Shown: positions 63,456 through 64,000 of the stretch, piece by piece
How the letters are laid out: every line of letters begins with the position of its first letter
How positions within the stretch are numbered: the first letter of the stretch is position 1
NCBI GenBank assembly: GCA_900317905.1
Contig: ONIN01000005.1
Location: forward strand, 25,502 to 89,501
From: an uncultured Eubacteriales bacterium
GTDB lineage: Bacteria; Bacillota; Clostridia; Oscillospirales; Oscillospiraceae
Direction of reading: 5' to 3'
Length of the DNA: 64,000 bases
Program-made: the position numbers and the translations under genes
The notes under the pieces: model-generated
Database searches by the model: none
The model's input: the letters and a program-made list of their open reading frames with translations, nothing else
Told to the model about the DNA's origin: nothing

Positions 63456-63665
63456 GATGTGCGCCTCCTATAACAGATTTCAAGTCAGTGATTCCGTACT
63501 TTTCCATGACAGCGGGAAGCTGTTCGATGATGGTTTTGCAGGCGAAGGGATCCCGCAGATTGGCAGCGCCCACGCCAACGGCGGACGCACCGACCAGCAT
63601 CATTTCAATCACGTCCTCCGCGGAGCTCACGCCGCCGAGACCCAGGATCGGGATGCTGACGGCCA
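63448..63665 (-). CDS. pyrD: Dihydroorotate dehydrogenase, C-terminal fragment (broken at a sequence join)
   Basis: About 72 residues of the type 1B catalytic subunit C terminus: AVSIPILGLGGVSSAEDVIEMMLVGASAVGVGAANLRDP, with the FMN-phosphate GGV and VG elements, ending in GGAHHG. Going upstream the match stops at about 63665, and the frame meets a TGA at 63685-63687, so the rest of pyrD is missing here. Its place ahead of pyrF fits a pyr operon. The break looks like an assembly join rather than a biological truncation. Confidence 0.75.
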
Positions 63666-64000
63666 CCCGTACCTTGGGCACCCTTCACCGCAAGCCGCAT
63701 GGCCATGTAGCTCGTCGGCGTCGTCGAACGCCAGGAGTAGAGCGAATAGGTGTCGGACGTGATGACGATGTTGGTGAGCTCTACCGCGGTTTCCGGCTCG
63801 GAAGGATTCTCCAGGCCAAAGAGCGTTACGACCGAAGGCGTGGACTGTTGCGACGAATCGCAGCGCGCGCGGAATTGCACGTAACCGATTCCGTTCGTGA
63901 TGGCCGGGCCCTGCACGTATGGGTAGCTCAGTGCGTATTCGTTCTCGCCTTGCGTCTTCTCCGGATCGGCCAGGTCGCTTTCCCTGCCGGTGATGCCGCT
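63666..64000 (-). CDS. Fragment of an unrelated Ser/Thr-rich protein (probable foreign sequence)
   Basis: An open minus-strand frame enters from the right edge and reads ...NEYALSYPYVQGPAITNGIGYVQFRARC..., TPSVVTLFGLENPSEPETAVELTNIVITSDTYSLYSW and YMAMRLAVKG. The Ser/Thr/Val-rich, aromatic beta-strand pattern looks like a surface beta-sandwich domain. It has no relation to pyrimidine genes. Beyond about 63690 it runs into pyrD sequence in the wrong frame. No family is recognised. The exact boundary is uncertain by about 25 bases. Confidence 0.5.

Overview
The window looks like chromosomal DNA of a spore-former-lineage, moderately high-GC Clostridia, probably an Oscillospiraceae-type gut anaerobe. 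This rests on Spo0A with Spo0A boxes, an L10-leader-controlled rplJ-rplL pair, a dgt-dnaG-rpoD operon, RNase M5, RqcP, YlmH and a SpoVB-like flippase, together with strong TTGACA/TATAAT promoters and GGAGG ribosome binding sites. No rRNA, prophage, IS element or CRISPR array is visible. The genus cannot be fixed from sequence reading alone.

Layout. 0-5 kb: end of rnmV, an NSS transporter, galE and a HAD hydrolase, with two copies of a multi-hairpin intergenic repeat in opposite orientation. 4.8-7.5 kb (minus): rplL, rplJ with its L10 leader, rsmE and an RlmA-type methyltransferase. 7.6-9.8 kb: a metal-site-less M16 peptidase homologue and lgt. 9.9-20.5 kb (minus): one very compact 13-gene operon, a TrpR-like regulator followed by hisZ-G-D-C-B-H-A-F-IE-J and proB-proA. 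It holds a whole histidine pathway plus the first two proline steps. 20.6-25.5 kb: tyrS, an orphan TIM-barrel gene, pepT and a CapA-like protein. 25.5-29 kb (minus): a GPH-family sugar symporter and a GH31 glycosidase of the sulfoquinovosidase clade with an altered sulfonate pocket. 29-32.4 kb: a PAP2-like membrane protein with an apparent AUC start, a YwaF-like protein, and an FMN-binding protein/HxlR/radical SAM operon. 32.4-32.9 kb: four tRNA genes (Cys, Gly, Phe, Val; minus). 33-35.8 kb (minus): a second TrpR-like gene with a methyltransferase, hslO and a DMT transporter. 36-39.3 kb: NfeD/SPFH pair, a eukaryotic-type hexokinase and a zinc-ribbon protein. 39.4-43.9 kb (minus): an XRE regulator overlapping lepA, then ppk1. 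44-52.5 kb: SpoVB-like flippase, mazG, HU, rqcP, a CMK-like kinase, a Tet(M)-like GTPase fused to a NYN ribonuclease, ylmH and spo0A. 52.6-58.3 kb (minus): dgt-dnaG-rpoD and prfC. 58.4-59.9 kb (minus): a small membrane-protein operon. 60-63.7 kb (minus): pyrD(partial)-F-E-B-I and yigZ.

The strongest lead is at 46.9-51.4 kb. A protein joins a ribosomal-protection-type translational GTPase to a Rae1/YacP-like NYN endonuclease domain. It lies 18 nt upstream of ylmH and about 0.9 kb downstream of rqcP, which suggests a ribosome-directed mRNA cleavage and quality-control module. Other leads are a covarying three-hairpin intergenic repeat, the altered GH31 enzyme with its symporter, and the operator-like palindrome in the his promoter.

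The last ~330 bases do not fit. The pyrD frame breaks at about 63,665-63,690, exactly where an unrelated Ser/Thr-rich frame begins, so the right edge is probably a chimeric assembly join.
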